Below, one piece after another: positions 24,681 to 34,041 of a stretch of 64,000 nt of DNA. Origin of the DNA: Lacticaseibacillus songhuajiangensis (GTDB taxonomy: Bacteria; Bacillota; Bacilli; Lactobacillales; Lactobacillaceae); NCBI RefSeq assembly GCF_003946025.1, contig NZ_RHNR01000001.1, positions 1 through 64,000 of the forward strand, given 5' to 3'. Under the pieces are notes generated by a model. The model ran no database searches. It was given only the letters and a program-made list of their open reading frames with translations, and was not told where the DNA came from. How positions within the stretch are numbered: position 1 is the first letter of the stretch; every line of letters starts with the position of its first letter. Both the position numbers and the translations under genes were made by a program.

Positions 24681-25178
24681 ATGGACGACATCAAAGTCTT
24701 TATTGCCAATCTTGGCAAGTATAACGAGGGCGAGATTGTCGGCGCATGGTTCACGCCGCCAATCAACAACGAAGAACTCGCTGAAAAGCTAGGTCTGAAC
24801 GACCAGTACGAAGAATACATGGTTCAGGACTACGAAGGCCCCGTTGTCTTTAGTGAGTATTCAACGATTGGTGAAATCAACGAAGCTGCCGCAGCCGTTG
24901 AAGCATTGAAAGGCACCGAGATTTACCCGGCCATCAAAGAGCTTATTGGCGAATGGTACGACAACGTGATCGAACTCGCCGCACACAAGGACGACATCGC
25001 CTGTTATCACGTCGCGAACATGGCGGAGTTGGCCGAAGAACTAGCTGATGAAGGTTGGTTCGGTGACATTCCGCCACAAGTCGAAAACTACATCGACTAT
25101 GCCAAGGTCGGACGTGACCTCGAAATTGAAGGAGGTTTCGTTGAAACACCTTACGGCATCTACCAATTATTAGACTAA
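24681..25178 (+). CDS. ardA: ArdA antirestriction protein (Tn916 Orf18)
   Basis: A 165-residue acidic protein with ArdA features: 'D.KVFIANLGKYNEGE..G.W' at the N terminus, FSEY, and the C-terminal 'DYAKVGRDLEIEGGF' block that matches the family's conserved 'D...GRDL'. ArdA dimers mimic bent B-DNA and block type I restriction and methyltransferase complexes, protecting incoming element DNA. The length equals Tn916 Orf18. It starts three bases after the upstream stop, within the transfer operon. Confidence 0.95.
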   Translation: MDDIKVFIANLGKYNEGEIVGAWFTPPINNEELAEKLGLNDQYEEYMVQDYEGPVVFSEYSTIGEINEAAAAVEALKGTEIYPAIKELIGEWYDNVIELAAHKDDIACYHVANMAELAEELADEGWFGDIPPQVENYIDYAKVGRDLEIEGGFVETPYGIYQLLD

Positions 25179-25239
25179 ATCTCTGGGCTGGCGCTGTAAA
25201 AGGCGTCAGCCTTTTTATCTCACTACGAAAGGAGATCAC

Positions 25240-25632
25240 ATGAAGAAAGTCAGATCCTACACCAGCATCTGGTCGGTGGAAAAGGTGCTGTATGCCATCA
25301 ATGACTTGCAACTACCGTTCCCAATTACTTTTACGCAAATGACGTGGTTCATCGTCAGTCTGTTTGCGGTCATTTTGCTGGGCGACTTGCCGCCACTATC
25401 ATTCATTGACGGCGCGTTTCTCAAGTACGTCGGCATTCCGGCTGGGCTAACGTGGTTCATGAGCCAGAAGACCTTCGACAACAAGAAACCAATGGGATTC
25501 TTGCGGTCGGTGATCAACTATGCCATTGCCCCGAAGCTCACCTATGCTGGCAAACCCGTGAAGTCGCAAAAAGAGAAACAAGACACATCGGTGACCTACG
25601 TTTGGAGGTACCACAATGAAATTTCCAATTAA
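25240..25632 (+). CDS. tcpE: TcpE-family conjugal transfer membrane protein (Tn916 Orf17)
   Basis: A 130-residue protein with two adjacent hydrophobic helices (about residues 34-49 and 58-74) and a basic C-terminal tail. 'S.W..EK..YA..D..LP.P....Q...F' at the N terminus is the TcpE pattern. It is a membrane part of the transfer channel that works with the VirB4-like ATPase. The ATG has GAAAGGAG upstream; the end overlaps the ATPase gene by 17 bp. Confidence 0.88.
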   Translation: MKKVRSYTSIWSVEKVLYAINDLQLPFPITFTQMTWFIVSLFAVILLGDLPPLSFIDGAFLKYVGIPAGLTWFMSQKTFDNKKPMGFLRSVINYAIAPKLTYAGKPVKSQKEKQDTSVTYVWRYHNEISN

Positions 25633-28081
25633 ATATATTGAGGACAATTTGGTCTGGAACACAGACAGCGAGTGCTTTGCCTATTTTGAACTGATCCCGT
25701 ACAACTACTCGTTTCTAAGTCCCGAACAGAAACAACAAGTCCATGAGAACTTCCGCCAACTGATCTCCCAGAATCGTGATGGCAAGCTCCATTTATTGCA
25801 GCTCGCCACCGAAGCCAGTGTCCGGGACACCCTCGATCGCTCAAAGAAGTTGGTCAAAGGAACGCTTAAAGACATCGCCTTCCAGCATATTGACGGCCAA
25901 GCCGAAGCACTGACCGAAAACCTCGGTGACAACCAAGTGGACTACCGCTTCTTCATCGGCTTTAAGCTGTTGCTGAACGACGCAGAGGTTACCGCCAAGT
26001 CTATCTTCAAGGATATGTCCTTGGGCATTCGGAACTTCTTCGCCGAGTTCAACACAACGTTCGCTGGTGATTTCTTCACCATGAACAACGCGGAGGTAGA
26101 ACGCTACGCCAAGTCTGCAAAGTTTCTCGCCGAGAAGATTGGTCGCCGGTTCAAAGTGCGACCACTCGACAAAAACGACTTCGGCTATCTGCTGGAACAC
26201 CTCTACGGCATGACTGGGAAAGATTACGACGATTATGAGTACCACTTGCCCCGCAAGAAGTCTAAGCGCGACACGATTATCAAGCGCTATGACTTGATCA
26301 AACCAACTCGGTCACTAATTGAGCAGCACCAACGCTCGATCAAGATCACCCACGGGCTGGATAGCAGTTACGTGACGTACCTGACACTTTCCGACATCGT
26401 GGGTGAGCTCGAATTTCCCGGCAGTGAGATCTTCTATTTCCAGCAAAGTCAGTTCAATTTTCCAATCGACACCAGCTTGAACGTTGAGATCGTGACGAAC
26501 AAAAAGGCGCTGACCAAGGTACGCAACAAGAAGAAAGAATTGAAAGACCTCGACGAACACGCTTATCAGTCTGGCAACGAGACGACACGTGGCGTCAGCG
26601 ACGCTTTGGATTCAGTCGATGAACTTGAAAGCAACCTTGATCAGACTAAAGATGCCATGTACAAAATCAGCTACGTCATTCGCGTAGCTGGGCGGAGTGA
26701 AGACGAAATGAAGCGCCGTGCCGATCAGCTACTCGACTTCTACGACAGCCTCAACATCAAGCTCGTGCGACCGTTTGGCGACATGTTGGGGCTACACAGT
26801 GAGTTTATCCCTGCCTCAAAACGCTATATCAACGACTATATCCAGTACGTCACCAGCGACTTCATCGCATCACTGGGCTTTGGCGCGACACAATCGCTCG
26901 GTGAAAAGGAAGGTATCTACATCGGCTACAACGTAGACACCGGGCGCAACGTGTATCTCCAACCAGATATTGCGGCGCAAGGCATCAAGGGCACTGTCAC
27001 CAACGCCTTATCCGCCGCCTTCCTCGGCTCACTAGGTGGTGGGAAGTCCTTCTCCAATAACTTGCTTGTCTACTACGCCGTCCTTTACGGCGCGCAAGCA
27101 TTGATTCTTGATCCAAAGTCGGAACGTACCGGCTGGGCGGAGAACTTAGACTTTATGGAAAACGAGATCAATATCGTCAACCTGACCAGTGAGGAACAAA
27201 ACCGTGGGCTGCTTGACCCTTATATCATCTTGTCTAATTTAAAAGATTCAGAATCGTTGGCCGTTGACACCCTAACCTTCCTCACGGGGATCTCAAGCCG
27301 CGACGCCGACCGCTTCCCGACGCTGCGCAAGGCGATTCGGGCGGTGACGCAAGCACCCGAACCGGGGTTGTTGAAAGTCATTGATGAACTCCGCCGCGAA
27401 GACACGCCTATTGCGCGCAACATTGCCGATCATATCGAATCCTTCACGGACTACGATTTTGCGGCATTGTTGTTCTCTGACGGAACGGCGCGGCGGACAA
27501 TCGCGCTTGACCGCAAAATCAACATCGTACAAATCGCAGACTTAGTGCTGCCGGATGCCGACAAGACGCAGGAAGAATATATCACTGCGGAAATGTTATC
27601 CGTCGCCATGCTCATGATAATCAGCACGTTTGCGATCGACTTCATTCACCAAGACCGCGCCCAGTTCAAGATTGTGGACTTGGACGAAGCTTGGGCTTTC
27701 TTGAACGTGGCACAGGGTAAGGCATTGTCCATGAAGCTAATTCGTGAAGGCCGCTCCATGAATGCCGGGGTCTACCTCGTCACTCAAAATGCGGACGACT
27801 TACTCGACGAAAAGATGAAGAACAACATTGCGCAAAAATTTGCCTTCCGTAGTACCGACATCACGGAAATCAAGAATACGCTGAACTTCTTTGGCCTCGA
27901 CGCCGAAGACGAAGGCAATCAAAACCGGCTCCGGTCACTAGATAATGGGGAATGTTTATTCCAAGACATCTGGGGGCACGTCGGCGTGCTGCACTTTGAC
28001 TATATCTTTGAACACCTACACCACGCCTTTGACACTCGGCCACCGAAACCCGTGGAGGTGATTGCTGATGACGAAAGCTAA
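25616..28081 (+). CDS. VirB4-like conjugation ATPase (Tn916 Orf16)
   Basis: An 821-residue AAA-type ATPase that powers assembly of the channel and substrate transfer. A Walker A motif (LGGGKSFSNN) lies near residue 475; the Walker B region with FKIVDLDEAWAF is near residue 687. The N-terminal 400 residues are the VirB4/TraC-type domain and have no membrane segment. The length fits Tn916 Orf16 (about 815). The start ATG lies inside the end of tcpE and the stop overlaps the start of the next gene by 14 bp. Confidence 0.93.
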   Translation: MKFPIKYIEDNLVWNTDSECFAYFELIPYNYSFLSPEQKQQVHENFRQLISQNRDGKLHLLQLATEASVRDTLDRSKKLVKGTLKDIAFQHIDGQAEALTENLGDNQVDYRFFIGFKLLLNDAEVTAKSIFKDMSLGIRNFFAEFNTTFAGDFFTMNNAEVERYAKSAKFLAEKIGRRFKVRPLDKNDFGYLLEHLYGMTGKDYDDYEYHLPRKKSKRDTIIKRYDLIKPTRSLIEQHQRSIKITHGLDSSYVTYLTLSDIVGELEFPGSEIFYFQQSQFNFPIDTSLNVEIVTNKKALTKVRNKKKELKDLDEHAYQSGNETTRGVSDALDSVDELESNLDQTKDAMYKISYVIRVAGRSEDEMKRRADQLLDFYDSLNIKLVRPFGDMLGLHSEFIPASKRYINDYIQYVTSDFIASLGFGATQSLGEKEGIYIGYNVDTGRNVYLQPDIAAQGIKGTVTNALSAAFLGSLGGGKSFSNNLLVYYAVLYGAQALILDPKSERTGWAENLDFMENEINIVNLTSEEQNRGLLDPYIILSNLKDSESLAVDTLTFLTGISSRDADRFPTLRKAIRAVTQAPEPGLLKVIDELRREDTPIARNIADHIESFTDYDFAALLFSDGTARRTIALDRKINIVQIADLVLPDADKTQEEYITAEMLSVAMLMIISTFAIDFIHQDRAQFKIVDLDEAWAFLNVAQGKALSMKLIREGRSMNAGVYLVTQNADDLLDEKMKNNIAQKFAFRSTDITEIKNTLNFFGLDAEDEGNQNRLRSLDNGECLFQDIWGHVGVLHFDYIFEHLHHAFDTRPPKPVEVIADDES

Positions 28082-30161
28082 CCGTCGGCGGCTTCTGCTG
28101 TTCCTCGGTATTGTCGCGGCATTCATGTTGGTGCTAGTGCTCGCTGGCGGACAATCGGTACACGCAGCGGGACTGGTAGACGATCGGTCTGGCGGCGCCA
28201 ATGAGTATTCAAAGTACCCGTTGTCACACTATCAACTCGACTATTTCGTTGATACGAGTTGGGACTGGCTCCCGTGGAACTGGGGCGATGGTATCGGCAA
28301 AAGCGTTTCTTATGGCCTGTATGCCATCACCAACTTTTTGTGGACACTTTCTGTCTACCTCTCAAACGCAGCGGGTTACTTGATCCAGCAAGCCTATTCG
28401 CTGGACTTCATCAAAGATACGTCAGACGCGATTGGAAAGAATATGCAGCTCTTGGCCGGGGTGTCAAAAGATGGCTTCACCACTGACGGCTTTTACCCGG
28501 GCTTGCTCCTGATGATCACACTCGTCGTCGGTATCTATGTGGCCTACACGGGCATCATCAAGCGTGAAACCTCTAAAGCCATTTCGGCGATCGTCAACTT
28601 CGTAGTGATTTTCATCACGTCAGCCAGCTTTATCGCCTACGCACCAGATTACGTCAGCAAAATCAATGAGTTTAGTTCAGACATCAGCACCAACGCGCTC
28701 AACACTGGCTCCAAGATGATTATGGGCACTGATACAGCCACCGATAAATCAGGCGTCGACGCGATCCGTGACACTCTGTTTGAAATTCAGGTGAAGCAGC
28801 CGTGGACACTTTTGCAGTTTGGCGACAGCGACGCTGATACCGTTGGCAAGGATCGCGTAAACACGTTAATGAAAACCGACCCGTTTGGCGACAAAGGCAA
28901 AACCCGTACCGACGTGGTCAAGGCTGAAATTGAAGACAACGATAACGAGAATCTCTCGCCAACTATGACGATCAATCGCCTTGGTACCACGACCTTTGTT
29001 GTCCTGTTCAACATTGCGATCACCTTGTTTGTCTTCTTCCTGACGGCAATGATGCTGTTCAGCCAGATACTCTTTATCATCTACGCGACGTTCTTACCGG
29101 TGTCGTTCTTACTCGCTATGCTGCCGTCCTTTAACGGATTGATGAAGCAGAACATTATGAAGCTTTTTAACACCATCATGACACGAGTTGGCGTGACGCT
29201 GGTGATCACGATGGCGTTCTCGCTATCGGCAATGGTCTACGGATTATCGGCCACCTCACCGTTCTTCCTCGTGGCCTTCCTGCAAGTTACCATCTTCGCC
29301 GGTATCTGGATGAAGCTCGGCGACCTGATGGGCATGATGCAGCTACACAGCTCTGACGCCCAGCAAGGCGCACAACGCTTCTCGCGTCGTGGGAACCGCA
29401 TGCTACGACAGTTCGTCGGTAGTGCCATGGGTGGCGCAATGGCCGGACGCTTCTTGTCGCGGGGCTATGGCAAGGGGCGCGGAACACCGCAGCTCCCGAC
29501 AGGAACGCAACGCGAACAGACTGCGGACGCCACGAAACCGCAACAACCCAAGAAGCCACGCAGCCAACGACTGGGTGAGAAACTTGCCGATGTATCTGAT
29601 GTCGGCAACAAGCTCAAGGACAAGACTAAACGCGGCCTTGATCAGGTGAAGGACGCACCAACCAACGTTTTATATGGTCTGCATCGTGGTAAGCAACTGA
29701 CTAAGGAGGCCGCCGAAACTGCGAAGGACAGCTTCAAGGGGCGGCGTGAGGCCAATCAGCAGGAACGCGACAAACAGCTTGAGCAGCGGCGCAAGCAAAT
29801 GCAAGAACGCAAGCTCGCGATCAAGCCTAAAGCTGATCCTGAAAAGCCAAAACCAACGGCTACCAAGCCGCCGGTTGAACCAACTCGTAAGCCAACAACT
29901 GCCACCCCTCCCAAGCCAAAGCCGGAACAAACTGATACCAGTGGGCAACCTAAGCGTGCTGCCAAGAAGCCAACATCAACTCGGCCTCCACGTCCAGCCA
30001 CGAAGCCGCAAGCAGAACCCACCATCACACCACACCAAGAACCCACTCCGCCAACGGATAAAACCAAGAAACCACTGACCCTCGTTTCCGAAAAGCCAGC
30101 CAAGCCACGCAACCCAAAGCCACAGCGGATCAAAAAGGCTAAGGGGCATAAGAAGCGATGA
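28068..30161 (+). CDS. VirB6-like polytopic channel protein (Tn916 Orf15)
   Basis: A 697-residue membrane protein. It has an N-terminal signal-anchor helix (about residues 7-33), then about five further helices between residues 85 and 430 with a large extracellular loop around 215-290. A long cytoplasmic tail (from about 440) is very rich in Lys, Pro, Thr and Gln. This matches Tn916 Orf15, the VirB6-type component of the channel. The ATG at 28068 has GGAGG nine bases upstream. The proline-lysine tail varies among relatives and may contact the ATPases. Confidence 0.9.
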   Translation: MTKANRRRLLLFLGIVAAFMLVLVLAGGQSVHAAGLVDDRSGGANEYSKYPLSHYQLDYFVDTSWDWLPWNWGDGIGKSVSYGLYAITNFLWTLSVYLSNAAGYLIQQAYSLDFIKDTSDAIGKNMQLLAGVSKDGFTTDGFYPGLLLMITLVVGIYVAYTGIIKRETSKAISAIVNFVVIFITSASFIAYAPDYVSKINEFSSDISTNALNTGSKMIMGTDTATDKSGVDAIRDTLFEIQVKQPWTLLQFGDSDADTVGKDRVNTLMKTDPFGDKGKTRTDVVKAEIEDNDNENLSPTMTINRLGTTTFVVLFNIAITLFVFFLTAMMLFSQILFIIYATFLPVSFLLAMLPSFNGLMKQNIMKLFNTIMTRVGVTLVITMAFSLSAMVYGLSATSPFFLVAFLQVTIFAGIWMKLGDLMGMMQLHSSDAQQGAQRFSRRGNRMLRQFVGSAMGGAMAGRFLSRGYGKGRGTPQLPTGTQREQTADATKPQQPKKPRSQRLGEKLADVSDVGNKLKDKTKRGLDQVKDAPTNVLYGLHRGKQLTKEAAETAKDSFKGRREANQQERDKQLEQRRKQMQERKLAIKPKADPEKPKPTATKPPVEPTRKPTTATPPKPKPEQTDTSGQPKRAAKKPTSTRPPRPATKPQAEPTITPHQEPTPPTDKTKKPLTLVSEKPAKPRNPKPQRIKKAKGHKKR

Positions 30162-31153
30162 AACTATGGCGCTGGTTAGCGCTTGCCGCACTCCCGATAC
30201 TGTTGATTGGCGGTCTGTTTTTTGCGGTCGTTGCCTCTGATGACGACGAAGACCAGCCTGCCTCTGCAATCACAGCCGACGCGATGAACTTATCCGCTGA
30301 AGTTTACAAGCATAAGCTGACGGTCGAAAAGTATTGTAAAGAGTTCGGCATTTCAGACCAGGTGATGGTGATACTCGCCATCATGCAGGTCGAATCTGGC
30401 GGCAAGGGTGGCGACGTGATGCAAGCTAGTGAATCGCTGGGACTGCCGGTCAACACGCTAGATACCGAAGCATCCATCAAGCAAGGCGTGAAATATTTCG
30501 CGTCGCTGTTAAAAAGCATGAAAGCTGCGGGCGTGGATCTCAACACTGCGATTCAAAGCTACAACTATGGTGGCAGCTTTATTGACTACGTTGCTAAGCA
30601 CGGCAAAAAGTACACGCTTGAGCTGGCAACATCTTTTGCTAAAGAAAAGTCTGGTGGTAAGAAAGTCACCTACACCAACGCGGTTGCTAAGGATGGTTGG
30701 CGCTATGCCTATGGGAACATGTACTACGTGTCGGTCATCTCGCAATACCTTGTCACAGGTGGTGCGAAATTCGATGACAAAACGGTGCAAGCCATCATGG
30801 ACGAAGCGCTCAAATATCAAGGCACTCGGTATGTGTTCGGCGGCTCAACACCGACAACAGGGTTTGATTGTTCCGGGCTGACCAGTTGGTGCTACGGCAA
30901 AGCTGGGATCAAACTCCCCCGCACCGCTCAAGCACAATACGACGCCACGGCACACCTGAACATCAAAGACGCCAAACCCGGTGACTTAGTGTTCTTCCAC
31001 TCAACCTATGACACTGCCGACTATGTGACCCACGTTGGAATCTATGTCGGCGGCATGAAGATGTACAACGCAGGTGATCCGCTCGGCTACGCTGACTTGA
31101 ACTCAAGCTATTGGCAAGCCCATCTGATCGGCGCTGGGCGTGTGAAGAAGTAG
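30158..31153 (+). CDS. Lytic transglycosylase / NlpC-P60 cell-wall hydrolase (Tn916 Orf14)
   Basis: A 331-residue exported protein. It has an N-terminal membrane anchor (residues 6-28), a lysozyme-like transglycosylase domain with the catalytic Glu in MQVESGG (about residue 79), and an NlpC/P60 endopeptidase domain with catalytic Cys in FDCSGL (about 238) and His in THVGIY (about 292). The two enzymes cut glycan strands and peptide stems to open the wall for the transfer channel. The start overlaps the previous stop (ATGA). Confidence 0.94.
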   Translation: MKLWRWLALAALPILLIGGLFFAVVASDDDEDQPASAITADAMNLSAEVYKHKLTVEKYCKEFGISDQVMVILAIMQVESGGKGGDVMQASESLGLPVNTLDTEASIKQGVKYFASLLKSMKAAGVDLNTAIQSYNYGGSFIDYVAKHGKKYTLELATSFAKEKSGGKKVTYTNAVAKDGWRYAYGNMYYVSVISQYLVTGGAKFDDKTVQAIMDEALKYQGTRYVFGGSTPTTGFDCSGLTSWCYGKAGIKLPRTAQAQYDATAHLNIKDAKPGDLVFFHSTYDTADYVTHVGIYVGGMKMYNAGDPLGYADLNSSYWQAHLIGAGRVKK

Positions 31154-31162
31154 GTGAAGCCA

Positions 31163-31696
31163 ATGGATCAAAACGGTATCGGTTACTTTGACTGGATGGA
31201 TCTCATCACCAACACCTATGACGATGCACTGCAAAAGGCACACGTCGATCTCAAATTCGGTGACAACCGCGCACTACGCAACAAGGAACTCGACTTTGCG
31301 TCAGGCGAGTGGGAACGCATCAAGTTCTTCAAACAACGCCTGCCCAATACCGACGACTTGTGCCACGTTCTTGATCGCTTCGTTGATCGAATGCCGGAAA
31401 TGGAATACGGCCACCGACGCGAGTATCGCCTCGCTGTCGCGCATGAAGTAGCCGTTGATCGATGGCTCAAAGGCAAAGTGTTTGCACCAGAAGACCGCAA
31501 GTATATCCTCAACCGCGAACGCTACTTGGCCGAAGAATACTTCAACAATGACCGTGAACTCTGTCAGTATATCGAAACCGACTATGAAGGCTACAAACGA
31601 ATCTCGCTGCAACGCCTGTTCGTACGGTTTCTCGATATTTACAATGACTTTTACCGCTGCTATGAAACTAGAAAGGACAAGGTGAACGAACCTTGA
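31163..31696 (+). CDS. Conserved ICE protein of unknown function between orf14 and orf13
   Basis: A 177-residue soluble, charged, helical protein with no recognised motif. It is rich in Arg, Glu and Tyr, with no signal or membrane segment. The ATG at 31163 has AGGTGA six bases upstream; a GTG at 31154 is an alternative. Tn916 itself has no gene of this size here, so it is an addition in this lineage. It overlaps the next gene by 4 bp (TTGA), so it belongs to the transfer operon. Confidence 0.7.
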   Translation: MDQNGIGYFDWMDLITNTYDDALQKAHVDLKFGDNRALRNKELDFASGEWERIKFFKQRLPNTDDLCHVLDRFVDRMPEMEYGHRREYRLAVAHEVAVDRWLKGKVFAPEDRKYILNRERYLAEEYFNNDRELCQYIETDYEGYKRISLQRLFVRFLDIYNDFYRCYETRKDKVNEP

Positions 31697-32616
31697 GTAA
31701 AGACAAAACCCAAAAGAACGGCTGGTTCAAGAAGAAGCCAGCCGCCCCAAAGCCACCTAAAATTAAGCACCGCGGCTTGCGCCGTCCGGTTACGCTACTT
31801 TGTTGGGCGGTGTTGATCAGTAGCACCAGCTTCGGTGTCTACAAGAACATGACTGCCATCGACACCCACACGGTGCATGAAGTTCAGGTGATCAAGACCA
31901 AGGTGATCGACACGCACGCCTTGGCGACCTTCACTACCGACTTCGCTAAGCTCTACTACTCGTGGCAGCCAAGCCACGAAACCCTCGACCAGCGGCAGAA
32001 ATCCTTACAGCCGTATCTCGTGGAGCAACTGCAATCGCTTAACGCAGATACGGTGCGGAGCGATATTCCCACCACGGCCACGGTTAGTGAAGTTAAGGTC
32101 TGGGACGTGAGCAAGGCAGCCAAAGATACGTTCCGCGTACTATTTACGGTGAAGCAAGACCTCACCAAGGGTAAAGACAAGAAAACCGTGACTAGCACCT
32201 ACACCATCAACGTCATGCAAAATGACAACGGCGATATGGTGGTCACTAAGAACCCAACCATCGCGGCTGAACCATCGACGGCCCGGATCAAGCTCCCAGA
32301 TACCCAGTCTGATAACACGGTAGCCAGCAGCACCGTAGACGACGTAAACAAGTTCCTCAAAACGTTCTTCGCTTTGTACCCGCAAAGTGATCGCAACGAA
32401 CTCAAGTATTACGTCAAGGACGGCACGCAGCCAATCGAACGCAACCTTAAGTTCGTGGAACTTCTAGATCCAGTCTTTAAGCAGACTAAGCTCGGTTTGA
32501 CTGTCACGTTATCTGTGAAGTATCTCGACACTGACAATGACATGAGCCAAATATCGCAATACACCTTGATCCTATCCAAGCCAAACAATAACTGGATTAT
32601 CACCAACGGTATCTAA
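31693..32616 (+). CDS. tcpC: TcpC-family conjugal transfer protein (Tn916 Orf13)
   Basis: A 307-residue protein with a short cytoplasmic basic N terminus, one membrane helix (about residues 34-50) and a large extracellular region of two NTF2-like domains. This is the VirB8-like TcpC architecture of Tn916 Orf13. It scaffolds the transfer channel outside the membrane. The start is TTG, overlapping the upstream stop. A strong terminator follows, so this is the last gene of the transfer operon. Confidence 0.9.
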   Translation: MSKDKTQKNGWFKKKPAAPKPPKIKHRGLRRPVTLLCWAVLISSTSFGVYKNMTAIDTHTVHEVQVIKTKVIDTHALATFTTDFAKLYYSWQPSHETLDQRQKSLQPYLVEQLQSLNADTVRSDIPTTATVSEVKVWDVSKAAKDTFRVLFTVKQDLTKGKDKKTVTSTYTINVMQNDNGDMVVTKNPTIAAEPSTARIKLPDTQSDNTVASSTVDDVNKFLKTFFALYPQSDRNELKYYVKDGTQPIERNLKFVELLDPVFKQTKLGLTVTLSVKYLDTDNDMSQISQYTLILSKPNNNWIITNGI

Positions 32617-32623
32617 AAATAAT

Positions 32624-32680
32624 GCCCGGCACGCCCCCTTCGCTTAAACCAACGTGGTGGGGTGTGCCGGGTATCTTTAT
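32624..32680 (+). terminator. Intrinsic terminator of the transfer operon
   Basis: CCCGGCACGCCCC pairs with GGGGTGTGCCGGG, a long GC-rich stem, followed by TATCTTTAT. It directly follows the tcpC stop. The 200 bp after it to 32876 hold an unassigned stretch with a rightward open frame but no clear ribosome site; I see no convincing gene there. Confidence 0.85.
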
Positions 32681-32876
32681 GCACTCTAGAATTAGCTTAG
32701 ATCCCGTCAGTGATAAACCAATTTCTACCTTGTTCAAAGATAATCTTGGTGTATTGCGATTTCTAGGAATCAACGACCATAACGTTGACCGCGTAAAACG
32801 TGATCTGCATGTGCTAACGTTTCATCTACAAAGTGAAGAATATGCGGGTCGTCAAGTCGTCGTCATCCCGTCCAGG

Positions 32877-33224
32877 TCAGACCCCATCCCAATCATCGCC
32901 ATAGGCATACTGTTCGTCCTCAATCCACTCGTCGTTGTCTTCCGATTTATCCCGCTCCTCGGCGTTAGCCAGATCAAAAACGTCATTCGCCTCAGCCGCT
33001 TCGTCCCCCGGCATTAAGTCCTCAGGCTCACTGTCATCCTCTCCCGCAATCTGCCGGCGCACTTCCTGCTGCACCAGCTCGGCGAAAACCTCGCTCATCC
33101 CCTTCTCGATCCCGCGCTGAATGGCCTGCGTCGCCGCCAAATTCAGTTCGTCACTGATGGCTTTCGTCAGCGCCTCAGTCCGCTGCTGCCCGCGATGCTT
33201 GCGCTTGCTTCTAGGTTTACTCAT
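32877..33224 (-). CDS. Unrecognised acidic-tailed protein, second gene of a two-gene unit
   Basis: A 115-residue protein with a very basic N terminus (MSKPRSKRKHRGQQ), a helical middle (ALTKAISDELNLAATQAIQRG) and an extremely acidic C terminus rich in Asp and Glu. The ATG at 33224 overlaps the stop of the upstream gene (ATGA), the main evidence that both are coding. No family recognised. The charge pattern suggests nucleic acid or partner binding, which is inference. Confidence 0.6.
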   Translation of the reverse strand: MSKPRSKRKHRGQQRTEALTKAISDELNLAATQAIQRGIEKGMSEVFAELVQQEVRRQIAGEDDSEPEDLMPGDEAAEANDVFDLANAEERDKSEDNDEWIEDEQYAYGDDWDGV

Positions 33225-33571
33225 CCTACCCACGCCTCCAATAATTGTGCCGCCCGGCTGCGCACCGGCTCGGGGACCCGCGCATCATCCGCAAATTGTC
33301 GCACCCACTGCTGCGTGATTCGCGCCGCACGCCTAGCATTAGCCGTCCTCGGAATGCTGTTCTGCGGGCGCACCGCACTTAGCTTGGCCATCACGACCGC
33401 ATCGACTGCATCGCGCAGCCCACCGGTTGCACCTGTCCGAGCGAGCAGGTACTGGTTAAGCCCCACCGCGTTGACCGCAACGCTCGCCCGTGTGTGCTCG
33501 AGCCACTGCCTGATATTTTCCTCATCCGTATCCGCCACCTGCGTGAGGTGACCATCTAAAAATAGCAACAT
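33221..33571 (-). CDS. Unrecognised protein, first gene of a two-gene unit
   Basis: A 116-residue, mostly helical and alanine-rich protein. An ATG at 33571 has GGAAG nine bases upstream; an ATG at 33589 is possible. It starts just after the terminator of the small RNA unit at 33596-33741, on the same strand. No domain recognised. Coupled to the next gene by a 4-bp overlap. Confidence 0.55.
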   Translation of the reverse strand: MLLFLDGHLTQVADTDEENIRQWLEHTRASVAVNAVGLNQYLLARTGATGGLRDAVDAVVMAKLSAVRPQNSIPRTANARRAARITQQWVRQFADDARVPEPVRSRAAQLLEAWVG

Positions 33572-33595
33572 ATAACCGCTTCCAATCATTGTATT

Positions 33596-33741
33596 TAAAA
33601 AGTCGTACACCGAAATGCACGACTTAAAAGAAGCTAGTCTGCATCCGTCTATGGTGGGGCACGTTGCCTTTCGGTACGTTGCCGGTTGGTCACTGTGCAT
33701 AGCCACTACCAACACTCTTGATACATGTACGATATTTTTAT
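33596..33741 (-). ncRNA. Candidate structured small RNA, copy B
   Basis: About 146 nt between a consensus promoter and a terminator, matching copy A at 57168-57316. Conserved core: GTTGGT...ACCAAC hairpin, then an inner hairpin with variable arms (CC-GAAA-GG here, CCC-TTTTT-GGG in copy A), flanking ACGT/ACGT pairs, then ACCATAGACGGATGCAG. The inner arms change together and keep pairing, which supports RNA structure. The terminator stem AGTCGT/ACGACT followed by TTTTT ends it. A short frame (MHSDQPATY...) lies inside and could alternatively be a conserved peptide. Confidence 0.68.
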
Positions 33742-33747
33742 GTGTTC

Positions 33748-33776
33748 ATTGTAGTTCAATCAGCTGGGCCTGTCAA
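33748..33776 (-). promoter_or_regulatory. Promoter of small RNA copy B
   Basis: On the minus strand TTGACA (33776-33771), a 17-base spacer and TACAAT (33753-33748). This is a near-consensus sigma-A promoter placed about seven bases before the expected RNA start. Confidence 0.8.
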
Positions 33777-33810
33777 TGTCAGCTGACGCCTTTTCACTGC
33801 TGGGTGCCCA

Positions 33811-34041
33811 CTATTTTTTGGTGTAGGTGACACCCTTAGCCATTGCGTAATCACCGCTTGCGGCATCGATGGTGAACGCCTTCTTATCGCTGGTCAGCGT
33901 TGCGGTCATCGTCTCGTCGCCGAGCTTCATCTCCAGCTTCTGTGCCTTGATCTTGTAAGTACCTTTGGTCGTCTTCGACCCGTCTGCGTGCTCGGTCACC
34001 TCGCCGCCCTTGAAGGTCAGCGTGTCTGTGTTCTTTAAGAA
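33811..34041 (-). pseudogene. C-terminal remnant of an exported or lipoprotein-like protein, cut by the IS
   Basis: An open frame runs from the IS end leftward, encoding ...TDTLTFKGGEVTEHADGSK... and ending in GVTYTKK. The beta-rich, lysine-rich pattern resembles C-terminal domains of small secreted lipoproteins of lactobacilli. The N-terminal part is missing: at 34042 the sequence changes to the insertion sequence, and the other side of the IS does not continue this gene. Confidence 0.65.

Noticed and set aside
32622-33017. A 131-codon rightward open frame after tcpC
   Set aside because: It begins inside the terminator, has no ribosome site and runs antisense into the better-supported minus-strand gene at 32877-33224.
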